From Dendrolimus kikuchii (lineage: Eukaryota; Arthropoda; Insecta; Lepidoptera; Lasiocampidae), in NCBI GenBank assembly GCA_019925095.2, contig CM034388.1, positions 27,844,934 to 27,908,933 on the forward strand: a stretch of DNA of 64,000 bases, given 5' to 3'. The translations under genes and the position numbers were made by a program. Each line of letters starts with the position of its first letter. The stretch's first letter is position 1. The notes beneath the pieces were generated by a model. It ran no database searches, was not told the DNA's origin, and saw nothing but the letters and a program-made list of their open reading frames with translations. Positions 53,447-63,902 of the stretch are shown here, piece after piece.

Positions 53447-54578
53447 TGCCGCGGCCACACATTGATATTTGAAATAATGTACCGAATTGCGGCCAATATT
53501 CCAATGTGTGGAATCAGTCTTTGATCACAATCACCAATCACCGTCCAATGTCTAACACCGACGCGCAACGAGTCGGTTTTTGAACTAAGTCCAACGAGGG
53601 GAATGAAAAGGAAGTGCGCGCGGGATCTTGGATAGAATGCCGTGCGCACGTCACACTTTTTTTTTCTTTATTGGACTTAACTTTATGTTGTTGGTCCGAA
53701 GACCTTACAACTTTACCGGGGACTTTGGGGCGAGTGCCTTCGCGAAGCGAAGGCGCTCGAGCCCGGGGGGGCAACTTGCTCGAGGGAGCTCCCTAAGGAG
53801 TTTTACCTCGGCTGGACTGTTGCCATGAATGGGGAATGAATTTAATGATGCCCACCATAGGGCGACACAAAATACTAATTGAGAACGGGCGACGGGTAAT
53901 ATAAAGCCCTAAGGGAAGGATCACGGCGGGCCGGGATCGGTGGTTTGCGGTGGCCTACGCTATCTTACTGCCGTTTCGCAACGTGTTGTGGCTGGGAGAG
54001 AAGAAACGGCGAAAGAAACTTCCCAGCAACACGCCTAGTCTATCCTGTGGGGTGAGCTATGTCTCCTAGCGTCCCTCGCGGGGACGTGGAGAGATCTTGA
54101 TTGGCGGCGTTTGAGACGCCGCCGTCTGTGTCTGTCTGTCGGTGCCTGCCAGCCTACTGTTCTAACCGTGGGCGGACTGATCCGGGCCAGTCGTTTCGTA
54201 ATAAACTGATCCGGGCCAGTCGTTTCGTAATAAGCACGTCACACATTGGTCTGTCATTCGTCACGAGTTGCGGCTTCATTTCATTCATTAATTCATCCAT
54301 CATCGCCTTTTCTTTCTTTGTTTTCTTGTGCAATGCAAATAATAAACATAGTGCTTAAACCATATGGTTAAGCGGCTAGTGCAAATAAGTTATCCTTCAT
54401 AGTCTTTCGCCCTGAGTCCGCAATTAGGAGAGGTCCAATGTGCTTGTCTATTTCCAATATTTGGATACAAGTTGGTATTGAAGCCAATGTGTGGTGTAAT
54501 ACTTTGATTCAATATTGGCGCTTTCAGTTTGGAGCCAAAGCTTGGACGCAAAGTTGAATCCACTGTGTGGCCGCAGCT
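53447..54578. mobile_element. Harbinger-like element with internal retroposed insert
   Basis: Ends GCCGCGGCCACACATTG and, on the other strand, GCTGCGGCCACACAGTG, flanked by TAA (53444-53446, 54579-54581). CCAATGTGTGG motifs recur in both ends. Own sequence is 53447-53656 plus 54245-54578. It matches the element at 59620-60329. No transposase. Harbinger assignment rests on the 3-bp TSD and TIR style. Confidence 0.65.
53657..54233 (-). mobile_element. GC-rich retroposed insert, 577 bp
   Basis: Perfect 11-bp TSD GCACGTCACAC at 53646-53656 and 54234-54244. On the minus strand it ends CCAATAAAGAAAAAAAAA (signal plus poly-A), so it was reverse-transcribed. Much richer in GC than its surroundings. 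Near its 5' edge a 28-bp unit with CTGATCCGGGCCAGTCG occurs twice in tandem (54175-54232). No frame with a known domain. It could be a 5'-truncated LINE end or a processed transcript. Confidence 0.75.
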
Positions 54579-54581
54579 TAA

Positions 54582-55482
54582 CGCATGACATATAGTTTGA
54601 GAATGGGGCTAGCATTTTGGGACTATTCCCAACGGACAGCGAATTGGGGCATATATATTATATGTAATTTTTTTGTATGAATTTGTATATAATTTACTTA
54701 TATATAAAATATTATAATTTAAGTTTAATTTTGTTAATTGCAAATAATTACTTGTGACAAAGTAAAAAACATACAAAGCAATTAAATAATAAACTGTTTG
54801 CTGACAACAAAAGTGATGAAAACATAAATTATTGACTTTCATAGCATTTTAGCAAAAAATGATGTATGTACACTTTAAAAAAAATTGCTATCCGACTGCA
54901 CTGTCTGTATACGTAGAACATAGTGAACATATTATATAAGTGATTTGCTTATAACAAAATGGAGACAAACGTACTTCATGTGTAAATCAAACACCTTTCC
55001 TAGAAAGCAGATATAATAAAGCAAATAATAATTATATGTAAAAATCCAGGTGCGGCCCCACTGCTTTGATATGATAATATTTTAGATTGCATGTATAACA
55101 ACCATTAATTATAATGCTTATTCATTTCATATGGACTATTTTGTATGATGAGATACAAATATATATACTTCTCACTCTCTTCCTTAACCGTCAAAAATAC
55201 TAACATAACTATAACAAGGTGGCGCATTGAAAAACTTTAATAACGGCAATAAATTATTCTATGAATTTCTAAGAAGAATGAGAAATTTGGCCCGGGGGTG
55301 ATATTAATGTAATCATTATTCAAAGCTGACATGTTTAAGCTTTCACCAAATTATTAATTTTATTGTAATGTGAAAAGTATTTAAAATGTCTGACCAACAG
55401 TTTCAATGTATTTGTTAAAAAAAAATGTCTTTTACTTCATTAACTCTTTCGTTCTCATGTATCTCAACATGTTTTGCCAGGT
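54582..55482. other. AT-rich stretch without recognised features
   Basis: No supported gene or window-internal repeat. Confidence 0.5.
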
Positions 55483-55705
55483 GGTAGGGTATTTGCCCGA
55501 CTGGATAGCTACCACCCCTGGTCTAGAGTATGCCGCCATAACAACCTTGATTTGTGTTCCGGCATTAGTGACCAGGTTCCAGTCTCTCTTAAGAGAGCAG
55601 CAGAGCATTTGTAGCACTTTTGGTGTTGCAAATGTCCATAGGCGATCGTAACCGCTTTCCATAGAGTGGGCCGTCTGCCTGTCTGCTGAACTCCTGCAAT
55701 AAAAA
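55483..55705 (+). mobile_element. Family A retroposon, short class
   Basis: Starts GCCAGGTGGTAGGGTATTTG and ends ACTCCTGCAATAAAAAAAAA. Near consensus. Confidence 0.8.
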
Positions 55706-55964
55706 AAAATATGTAGGTTTATTTGTATAATTATATAAATTAATATATTTGAAATTTCCGGGATACATAGTTCCGCAAAATTTAAATAAAGAGTGTAAGC
55801 TATCGTTTCAGTGAAAACTGTGTCGGAATAAGCAAATTTTAATGCACCCGAACGACTAAAAACCGCTTCCGAGAAAATTCCCGACATAAACTCCTATATT
55901 TCGTCAAAGAGGTTGCGACTTAGCACACCAGTACATACTTTTTTTATTATTATATATATCTCTA

Positions 55965-56250
55965 CGGACTCTAGTTCCGTACCCTTTTTTAATACTTAAT
56001 TTCTATGAAAAATTTGAGACTCCGTACACGCTTATTGTTTATTTTTGTTAGTGTATGTGACATTATATGTAGTAATTTTTCTGTTTTGGTGTACCTTAAG
56101 AATAACTTATTATATTAATTTGTTCTAATTTTAATACTAAACTTATACTAATGTAGAGTGTATCTGTTACATGCTGGTGTTGTGAGGAAGTGCATGTGCA
56201 GTGTTGGCCTTATATCTATACTTATATATTGTCCTATCTAGTACCAGTAC
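55965..56250 (+). repeat. Dispersed repeat J, copy 2
   Basis: High similarity to 19853-20150 over about 290 bases. Breaks off near CTATCTAGTACCAG where LINE H coding sequence begins. Confidence 0.6.
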
Positions 56251-56435
56251 ATACTACGGAGATTTGCGCAAGATCGTTCTCTGTCCAGGCTGTGCATCTC
56301 TGGAATGCTCTGCCAGCAGATGTCCGGTCTGCTAAATCTGTCCATTCTTTTAACAGATTTGTGAAGGAGCACTATTTAACTATATAACGTGTTCATTATT
56401 TGTTTTGTATGTACCTATATATTTTTATAACTATA

Positions 56436-56538
56436 CATACATACATAACTTCACGCCAGTTCCCTTGCGGGGTAGGCACGGACAACAGAGCGCCATTTAG
56501 GCTTATTCTTACACACCTCACTTGCTTCTTTGACATTG
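56436..56538 (-). mobile_element. TATG-tailed LINE, 103-bp minus copy
   Basis: Minus strand from TCAAAGAAGCAAGTGAGGTG to the TATG tail. 9-bp TSD ATAACTATA at 56427-56435 and 56539-56547. Confidence 0.85.
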
Positions 56539-56607
56539 ATAACTATAATACTTTTATATCATAACTATAATTTTATAAGTATAATATATGTATTATAATT
56601 ATTATTA

Positions 56608-57014
56608 TATTGAGATGCGAGCACTGCGCAAAATCTGCGGAGTGACGCTCGCGGACCGCGTTCGTAATACCGAAGTAAGAAAGAGAGTGTCGGGGTGAAG
56701 GTAAGGAAAGGAATGCTCCGGTGGTTCGGGCATGTGGAAAGAATGCATGATGAAAGAATGACTAAACAGATATACAATGCAAAAGTGGATGGATGCAGAA
56801 GTCGTGGAGGGCCACGACACACCTTCCATGATCAAATTGATCGTGTACTAGCGGAGGGTGATGTCAGGATCCTTAAGAACAGACGAGTGTGCATGACAAG
56901 AGTTATGAATGTCAAAGAAGCAAGTGAGGTGTGTAAGAATGGGCCTAAATGGCGCTTTGTTGTTCGTGCCTACCCCGCAAGGGAACTGGCGTGAAGTTAT
57001 GTATGTATGTATGT
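56608..57014 (+). mobile_element. TATG-tailed LINE, 407-bp plus copy
   Basis: Codes from EMRALRKICGVTLADRVR, with a deletion of the RVGLKE part and a frameshift near 56690, then 99 residues (56695-56994) ending YPARELA. 13-bp TSD ATAATTATTATTA at 56595-56607 and 57015-57027. Confidence 0.88.
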
Positions 57015-57185
57015 ATAATTATTATTACTATCAATATAATTAGTTCTTGTACATCCAAAGGTTGCCTGGAAGGGATTGCTTTTAGCAATAAGGCCGCCCA
57101 TTGTACTACCTTTTAGTACGTAAGTTTTTTGTGTATTTTTTTTATGTAATGTTGGTGTACAATAAAGAGTATTGTATTGTGTTGT

Positions 57186-57603
57186 ATTTCGAGATTTTGA
57201 GATAGTTATAGAAGAACTTATAAATCAAATTTAATTTCGCTAGTCTCCTGAGCTCGCCAGACGGGCTTGGCAAGTTCCGCTGTTGACAAACGCTGTCAGT
57301 TTCTCAACGTGACACGACTATGTTATAGAGAATAAGATAACGCGGGTTTAAACTCAAAATAATAAATGCCTTTCAGAACTTTTGATGAACTTTTGAACAC
57401 ATGAAAAGTAATATGAACTGAGTAAAGAGACCAAAAAAATGTATTTTGTGCCATATTTACGTCTGAAGACAATAGAAAGTGTTTTGTAGGTAGAAAAAAG
57501 GCAGCATTTGGAACCGATTTAAGTCCAACCATAGAGTTCAGAGCCAGTCAATGACACATTAAGCTTTACAAACATTTATATTTTTTCTAGTTTGATACCG
57601 TTA
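57186..57603. other. Unannotated stretch
   Basis: No supported gene or repeat. Confidence 0.5.
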
Positions 57604-58120
57604 GGCTAGCGACACATCTGCCGAAAGTACGGTGCCGAAAGTTCGGTTAAATTCGCTCGCAATGTTTTTTAAGTAACGTGTGACACATCAACCGAAATTA
57701 CGTAGCGTTCGAGGTAATGCCGAAACTTTTGTTTACCAGCTGATTATTTTGAATATCAATTAACAAATATCATGCGACGCGTTACGCGATCAAAATTTGG
57801 TGAACGTAGTTGAAACATTTTATGTATAATATATGTAACTTATACGGATCTAAAAGTAAATAATTTCACGTCTTCATATTGCCAACACTGATAACATTAA
57901 TACTTTAAAAGAATAAGTAGGTTTATATAATACAATAAGATGTTTGAGGAAAATTTTCGTACCGTACGTATTATCTTCCAATCGTGTTACACGTTAAGCT
58001 ACACGCCGCGTAATTCAAACTATTCAGCGGGTTTGGTGTGTCATACCAACCGAATACTAAGACCGATAATTCAGTCGCCGAAATGTCGGCACCGTGCTTT
58101 CGGCAGATGTGTCGTTACAC
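57604..58120. mobile_element. Harbinger-like MITE with long TIRs, 517 bp
   Basis: The ends pair over about 44 bp (GCGACACATCTGCCGAAAG, then CGGTGCCGA in both) with few mismatches and are flanked by TTA (57601-57603, 58121-58123). No coding capacity. Internal motifs ACACATCAACCGAAATTACG repeat the end sequence near 57690. Confidence 0.75.
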
Positions 58121-58123
58121 TTA

Positions 58124-59615
58124 TGCGAGTCTGCATTTCGCCTTATTCATTAGAAAATTTTGGACTTTCATTATAAGCAACAAAATTTACTTACTTTCCT
58201 TAAATAAATTGTAACAATATTTTAAGTTAATTGACCCTTATATCCCCTTGATGTGGTTGCAAGACTCATTTATTTAAACATTATGACAACTGGATTTGAT
58301 TGTGATTAACATAGGTCCATAATAGCAATCCAGAATGAGCGCTGACCCGTTGCTTATTAGCAGATCAGAGCACAATGCAAATGTCGATATGATGTCAAAT
58401 TATGATTGGCTATCGTGACCAACATTGCAAACTGTGTTTGGTTCGCCTTTACATAGCTAAGTTAAATAGAGTTACATCGTGTACTGACTTTTTTATTTTA
58501 TTGCAAAAGTGGCTTATAAACAGAAGGCCCAAGTAATTGGTAAGTGGCGAACTCAACGTGTTGCAGGTGTTAAGGATGAGATAAAGATGATGGGATAGGG
58601 GGATGAGAAAGTGGAATCGAACGAGGGGAATGAGATAGATCAAGGGAAAATGGGATAGGGGGCGAGCGGGAGAGGGGAGTGAGCTATCGGAACTCTCACT
58701 CACGGAGCGAAACACAATTAGCTCAAGGCTAATCATTTCACGGTGATATTCTGTGTTTGCATGGTATATTGCGTGAAGAGAGTGCCCCGTATAGGATGGA
58801 GGAGTGAGATGGAATTAGCGATGAGCAGTAAACGTGTGAGCCAGTACATTTGTTAAGTACAAAATACATTTGTACTGATCGAGTTAAAATTTGAAGTGTA
58901 CCACTTCAAAAATTTTGTCGTGCTACTTACTACTCAAAAACAAGAGGAAGGGCGGAACGAGGCTTAAGCTACAACAGTACAATAACGTCTCTACGGTTAT
59001 TAACAAAGAGGGACAACATGACAATGTCATAGTACAACTGTTAGTAAAATGAGGTGCCCGAGGAGACCTAGCACATCCAATTTTTAACGAACATTTCCGA
59101 ACTAGTTTTGAACGGGACAAATAAAGGAATGACGCTTACCGCTTCACCGGCATCAATGCTTCAAATGTACTGCCGTACAAACCGGTACAACCGTACAAAT
59201 GTCCTCGTCTCACCTGAAGTGGTACATTGTGCTGGTTCAGTACAAAATGTCATGTTACTCTTATAGACTCATTTGAAAATGATATCCTGCTCAACACTAG
59301 ATGGAATGCTCCTCTGTCTCAAATGAAGATCTTCCAGCGAGGCTATTGTTGTTCCTCGCAGGCCTAGGTCAATCTATTATTGTTGGTAATTTGTATATAT
59401 TATTTGTACGTTACGGGAATCGTTTGCGACCTCAATTATAGTACAGCGCCATCTATTGGCTTGTAAGTGTTCCACTACACACACCGATCAAGCGGACCCT
59501 AAGAACGCTTATCAAGATGATGATTCCAGCAAGGCGTCTACCATATCAAATAGTAGGCTTAATTTTTAAGATTCTGTTGCCATTTAGGCAAAAACGTAAC
59601 TCTTAGTTTTTGAAC
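58124..59615. other. Long stretch without supported genes
   Basis: 58490-58700 starts with a T tract plus ATTGCAAAAG and has a G-rich, low-complexity part (GGGATAGGGGG) that gives a Pro/Leu/Ser-rich frame on the minus strand; this looks like another T-headed retroposon but has no partner here. 58820-59250 contains repeated CAGTACA/GTACA motifs that may belong to an unpaired DNA element. Confidence 0.4.
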
Positions 59616-59619
59616 ACGA

Positions 59620-60329
59620 TGTGAACTTTGCGTCCAATCACCGTCCAACGTCCAACACCAACGCGCTACCAGCCGGTTTTTGAAACAAGTTCAAAGGCGA
59701 GGGGAATCAAAAGGGAGTGCGCGCGGACATCTGGGACAGAATGCCGCACGCGCAGAAATTCCGCACGCACGCCACACATTGGTCTGTCATTCGTGGCGAG
59801 TTGCGGCTACTGTTAATCATCCATCATTGCCTTTTCTTTCTTGTTTTCTTTTTTTTTATTGCAGGAGTTCAGCAGACAGGCAGACGGCCCACTTGATGGA
59901 AAGCGGTTACCATCGCCTATGGACATTTGCAACACCAAAGGTGCTACAAATGTGCTGCTGCTCTCTTAAAGAAGACTGGAACCGGGTCACTAATGCCGGA
60001 ACACAACACAAGGTTGTTATGGCGGCATACTCTAGACCAGGGGTGATCGCCATCCAGTCGAGCAAATACCCTACCACCTGGGAAAGTTTCTTGTACGATG
60101 CAAATAATAAACGTATGTACCTAAACCATATGCTTAAGCCGCTAGTGTTAAAAGTTATCTCGATAGTCTTTCGCTCTGCGTCCGCAATTGGGACAGGTCC
60201 AATTCGCTTATCTATTTCCAGTATTTGAGTAGAAAGTTGGTATTGAAGCCAATGTGTGGTTCAATATTGGTCATATCAAATTGGAGCCAAGCTTGGACGT
60301 ACATTTGAATCCAATGTGTGAACGCGGCT
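59620..60329. mobile_element. Harbinger-like element, copy 2, hosts family A
   Basis: CCAATCACCGTCCAACGTCC, ACACATTGGTCTGTCATTCG and GGTATTGAAGCCAATGTGTG correspond in order to 53447-54578. The right end (AACGCGGCT before TTA) is preserved; the left end is not clean. It lacks the 577-bp insert of copy 1 and has a family A copy at 59848-60081 instead. Confidence 0.65.
59848..60081 (-). mobile_element. Family A retroposon, short class, inside Harbinger-like copy
   Basis: Minus strand from CCAGGTGGTAGGGTATTTGC to AACTCCTGCAATAAAAAAAA. The corresponding place in copy 1 (about 54325) is uninterrupted, which shows the insertion directly. Confidence 0.82.
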
Positions 60330-62639
60330 TTATATACGTCCGTCTGTCTATGTATTATAGTGATTTCTTGCATACGCCTGACGTATGGACGCCGCGCAAA
60401 ACGTACAGGTTTACACAACTAATAATTCCTCCCGATGTACCTGCGCAGTATCTAAACCAATTTTAGTAGAGCACCACAGTGTACGAAATGGTACGCATCA
60501 TGTAAGCGGGACAGAGCTAAAGATGCATAGTAAGCAACACTTTGCCTTTTGCATTGGCGAAAAGTCCAATATAGATTATTTAAATGTCGAAAACTGGTCT
60601 GCCTTACCTGTGCAAATGAAAACTGTTAATGTGTATTATAATTTGTCAAAAACTGTAAGCGCATCAGGTGTCTGCGAGAGATCACTATAATGCATTTTCG
60701 TAATAAACATTCGTCGTAGTCTACGGTATTTATCGACGTTGTTTGACTGCCATTTTAGGCTGGTGTGCGTAGACATTTAACCGTCGGTTTAAATAAATTA
60801 ATCGCTAAAACTATATGACTAAACTGCAATTATTTTATTTTAATCGTCGGTTACTTTTTTCCAATATTCTTACATTCATATACATAAAAACATATTCGAC
60901 TGTGGCACAGAAACCTCATGGGTTTATTCGTGCCGCAGAAAGGTTTTGACACATATTGAGATTTAAAAAAAGAATTTACACAATGTTAATGTTAAATATA
61001 TCAAAAATAAGAGCAGAGGCGAGGAATTGTATTCATCATTTAAATGTATATGCACACCATTCTTAGTAATTGAATCGCGACTTGATATTTAATTGAAATT
61101 TTAACTAATATTTAGTAAGGATATAGAAATGAAATAAATTACGTTAATTACCGTGCCACACGTCTTCAACTTATATTCAAACACTTTGTCACGATTTTAC
61201 ATACGCAGTGTTTTGTAAAAGGTCACATTGACTATAAAGTTTTCTGATTTAAAAAGTTTTAGAGTGTAAATACGAGTTTCACTTAGACACGCCATTATGC
61301 TCAAGTAAACTCAACTACTTTATGTGGAAACACTTTTGACCCACTGACTACACATTTTTTCACGTAGTGATAAAAAAAGAAACCGAAGTTAATTAATGAT
61401 AAACACATATATAGGCCCATAACAATTGTATCTACTACATTAAATTATCGAAATTTATTGTTTAAACTTATTGTTTATTATTTAATGCACAATAGTTTTG
61501 AGTCATGGTAACCTTATCTCTTGTTCATACTTCAAGTACACATTCTTGATACATGCATATTTCCTTGACTTTTTGTATACTGTTTTGTATGTACGAGTAT
61601 ATCAATGATGCCGCCATTGTGTGGTCGGATTTCGTTTGAGGTGTTAAATAAACAGACATGTAAGAAATAATTGAATTTGGTAAGTGTAGTGAGTTGGTGA
61701 ACTCATATTAAATGGCGATCGCCCTAAAAATTACTGAATTTGATGAAAGTGATTGATTGAGCTGGTTTCGAGATATGTACTAGATATATACATCAGAAGC
61801 CAAAGAGGGACATAGTGCTTGGCCATGGGTTTTGGGTGAGCCTATGTACTTTCTCTACTGATGTATCATTATTCAACAAACATTTACACAACAACTGAAG
61901 GCAACAAAATTATACTATTAGCTTCAGCTGTTTCGTGTGTACGGAATACTCGGGGTTTTTTAACTTCGGATTCACGCACGACAGTTATTATAAAAGAACA
62001 TCAGCAATACTTTACACCTGTTGTTCTGACCATCATACTGTTACATGTTTTCAGGATACGAATTAAAATGTCGTTTCGGAAGATCACAAATTTAATTAGA
62101 AGTACAAACACCTAATTCACAGTTCTTACAAACACAACCAAATAAAACAAGTCCAAACATAAAACATTTTTCTACTTCTGTTTGTCTATGCTTTGGTGTA
62201 CAGTAAAGAGTTATCTATGTAACTCTGTCTCAATGGGCCGATCTTATATATTCGCAAAATTAACATGCAACCCCCAAAAAAGAACATGCAGACCATTATG
62301 TAGAATTCTGACACTTGTAAGTTTAATCCAAAACAACATGACTTCCAAAAATCTGCAGCGAAATTTGATCAATAGAAACGATTTATAACGTCTTACTCGA
62401 AGGCCGCCCATAAACACAAAGGGATTAACGATTGATAAATAGATATATACATTATAGATAGATTTCAATACTTAGAAAATTAATGCAAACAAGTGACAGT
62501 GAACAATTAAGGCAATTAAATACCAAGGGTAATAAAACATGTGTCCACGCAAGGGAATATCGGGTTGCCGAATACGCCATCGCCACAATACATTTTATCC
62601 AGGTGTAAATCCGTCATACCAATCTTGAGCATTGTTTGT
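60330..62639. other. Quiet stretch without recognised elements
   Basis: No convincing gene. Open frames 60385-60690 (101 codons) and 61861-62115 lack known domains. TTTGGTGTACAGTAAAGAGT at 62192 resembles the LINE H polyadenylation segment but is isolated. Confidence 0.45.
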
Positions 62640-62828
62640 CGTTGCACCACGAAAAATCCAAAAAGTTAAGTAAAAGGTCTTACGACCCCCTTGACTGCAA
62701 TATTATAACAATTTAATTAATCTTTTGTTTATACGTTTAATTTGTATATTTGTTTTAACAGACTGCGATCCCCTTTAATAAAAACCCGACCCCCACAAAG
62801 GTTGCGACCTCCATGTTGAGAAACGATG
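62640..62828 (-). mobile_element. hAT-like fragment
   Basis: The minus strand opens GTTTCTCAACATGGAGGTCG then GGGGGTCGGGTTT, the end style of Charlie-like hAT elements. Inner part CAAGGGGGTCGTAAGACC. Only one end is found. Confidence 0.5.
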
Positions 62829-62836
62829 ATCTAGAC

Positions 62837-63384
62837 CAGGGATTCCCAATCTATTTTGGCTAAGAGCCCCTTTTCCAAAATGAACTAATATCTCAGACCC
62901 CATAACCAAATTATTTTATAAATCCCATCTCTATTTTTTTTCCTATTGATACAAAATACTTACCAATTTAAAAACTTTGCGGTTGGTTAAGTGAGTAAAC
63001 TTGACCTGATTTTCACATCAAAATTTAACAAAATAAATAGACATAAAATTCAATAAACATCAAGTGTAATTAATAATTATAAAAAATATTACATAAAAAA
63101 TACTTAAGTAGGCAATTATTTTTGAGAAAATCTAGTACGAACTTGTGAACTTATAGACTGCTTCAGTTTTTTAAAAGTACAACAATGATACTTTCTACTA
63201 AAATATTAGTCTTTCTTATAACAAGTTGGTACACGCAACACGACTTATACACTATCTTGAAAGTTTCAAATAAGAACTTGTGTTAATTATTAGAGGTCGA
63301 TTTTTAGACCTCATCGACCCGACGTTATTTAGGGAAAACAATTTTGACCCCGGGGGTTCTAACCGACTACTTTGGGAATCCCTG
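62837..63384. mobile_element. hAT-like non-autonomous element, 548 bp
   Basis: Inverted ends CAGGGATTCCCAA (left) and its complement at the right, flanked by 8-bp direct repeats that agree at 6 of 8 positions (ATCTAGAC 62829-62836, ATCGAGAG 63385-63392). CAGNG-type ends and 8-bp TSD fit hAT. No transposase frame. Confidence 0.65.
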
Positions 63385-63392
63385 ATCGAGAG

Positions 63393-63837
63393 ATCTCAAT
63401 GTTCCTTACCTGCTATTATGAAGAATTACATAGCCATCCACTAGATAGAAGATGAATACATGTTCACATTTACTGCAACGTTCAAACAAACTATTTCAGC
63501 AATATAACTAAAATATTTAACATGTTTGGCCGACGTCCAGACTTGTGTTCTCGACTTGTCATTGTTGTTCCGGCCTATGGATACCACTTGCGTTTAGATA
63601 TATAAGAGTAAGTTTGCAGCATTTATTAAATATAATAAAGCGACAGGCGTTTTCTAATGTAGTCTTATGACCTGAATCAACATAATATCAGCTATTTAAA
63701 TATACAGAATGAAATTTTCAAGTGGGCCTCCAGGGCCAAATTCTAAACTATGCTAAATAGCGAAAAACACTCAAGGGGGGTTTCGAGGCCAAATTTGACT
63801 TATACTAAAGTCGTATCATTAGATTTTTGAAAAATCA
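63393..63837. other. Unannotated stretch
   Basis: No supported gene or repeat. Confidence 0.45.
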
Positions 63838-63870
63838 ATTATCCTTGTCAGGAATCGAACCGGCTGCTTT
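63838..63870 (-). repeat. Possible SINE B-box fragment
   Basis: CAGGAATCGAACCGG is the complement of a Pol III B box as in SINE L, without the rest of the element. Confidence 0.3.
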
Positions 63871-63902
63871 TGAAAAAGTAAATACACCCTTTATTATTGT
63901 TA

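Larger units (their letters stand above)
56251..57185 (+). mobile_element. LINE H 3' part carrying two younger LINEs
   Basis: The frame to 56387 ends FSVQAVHLWNALPADVRSAK and FNRFVKEHYLTI, the carboxy end of a jockey/CR1-like RT polyprotein. The 3' UTR is interrupted at 56436-56538 and 56608-57014 by TATG LINEs, then resumes (GGTTGCCTGGAAGGGATTGC at 57059) and ends TGTACAATAAAGAGTATTG with an ATTGT tail. Confidence 0.75.

Noticed and set aside
53740..53770. GC-rich GCGAAGCGAAGGC region as CpG-island promoter
   Set aside because: It belongs to the retroposed insert with its own TSD; no promoter evidence.
58449..58736. Pro/Ser/Leu-rich 95-codon frame
   Set aside because: Generated by a low-complexity purine-rich stretch; no homology recognisable.
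49960..60400. Similarity between 49965-50040 and 60345-60405 (TGTATTATAGTG and CATACGC)
   Set aside because: Only short blocks match and order is loose; not enough for a family.
60385..60690. 101-codon frame
   Set aside because: No motif, no neighbour, atypical composition; likely chance.
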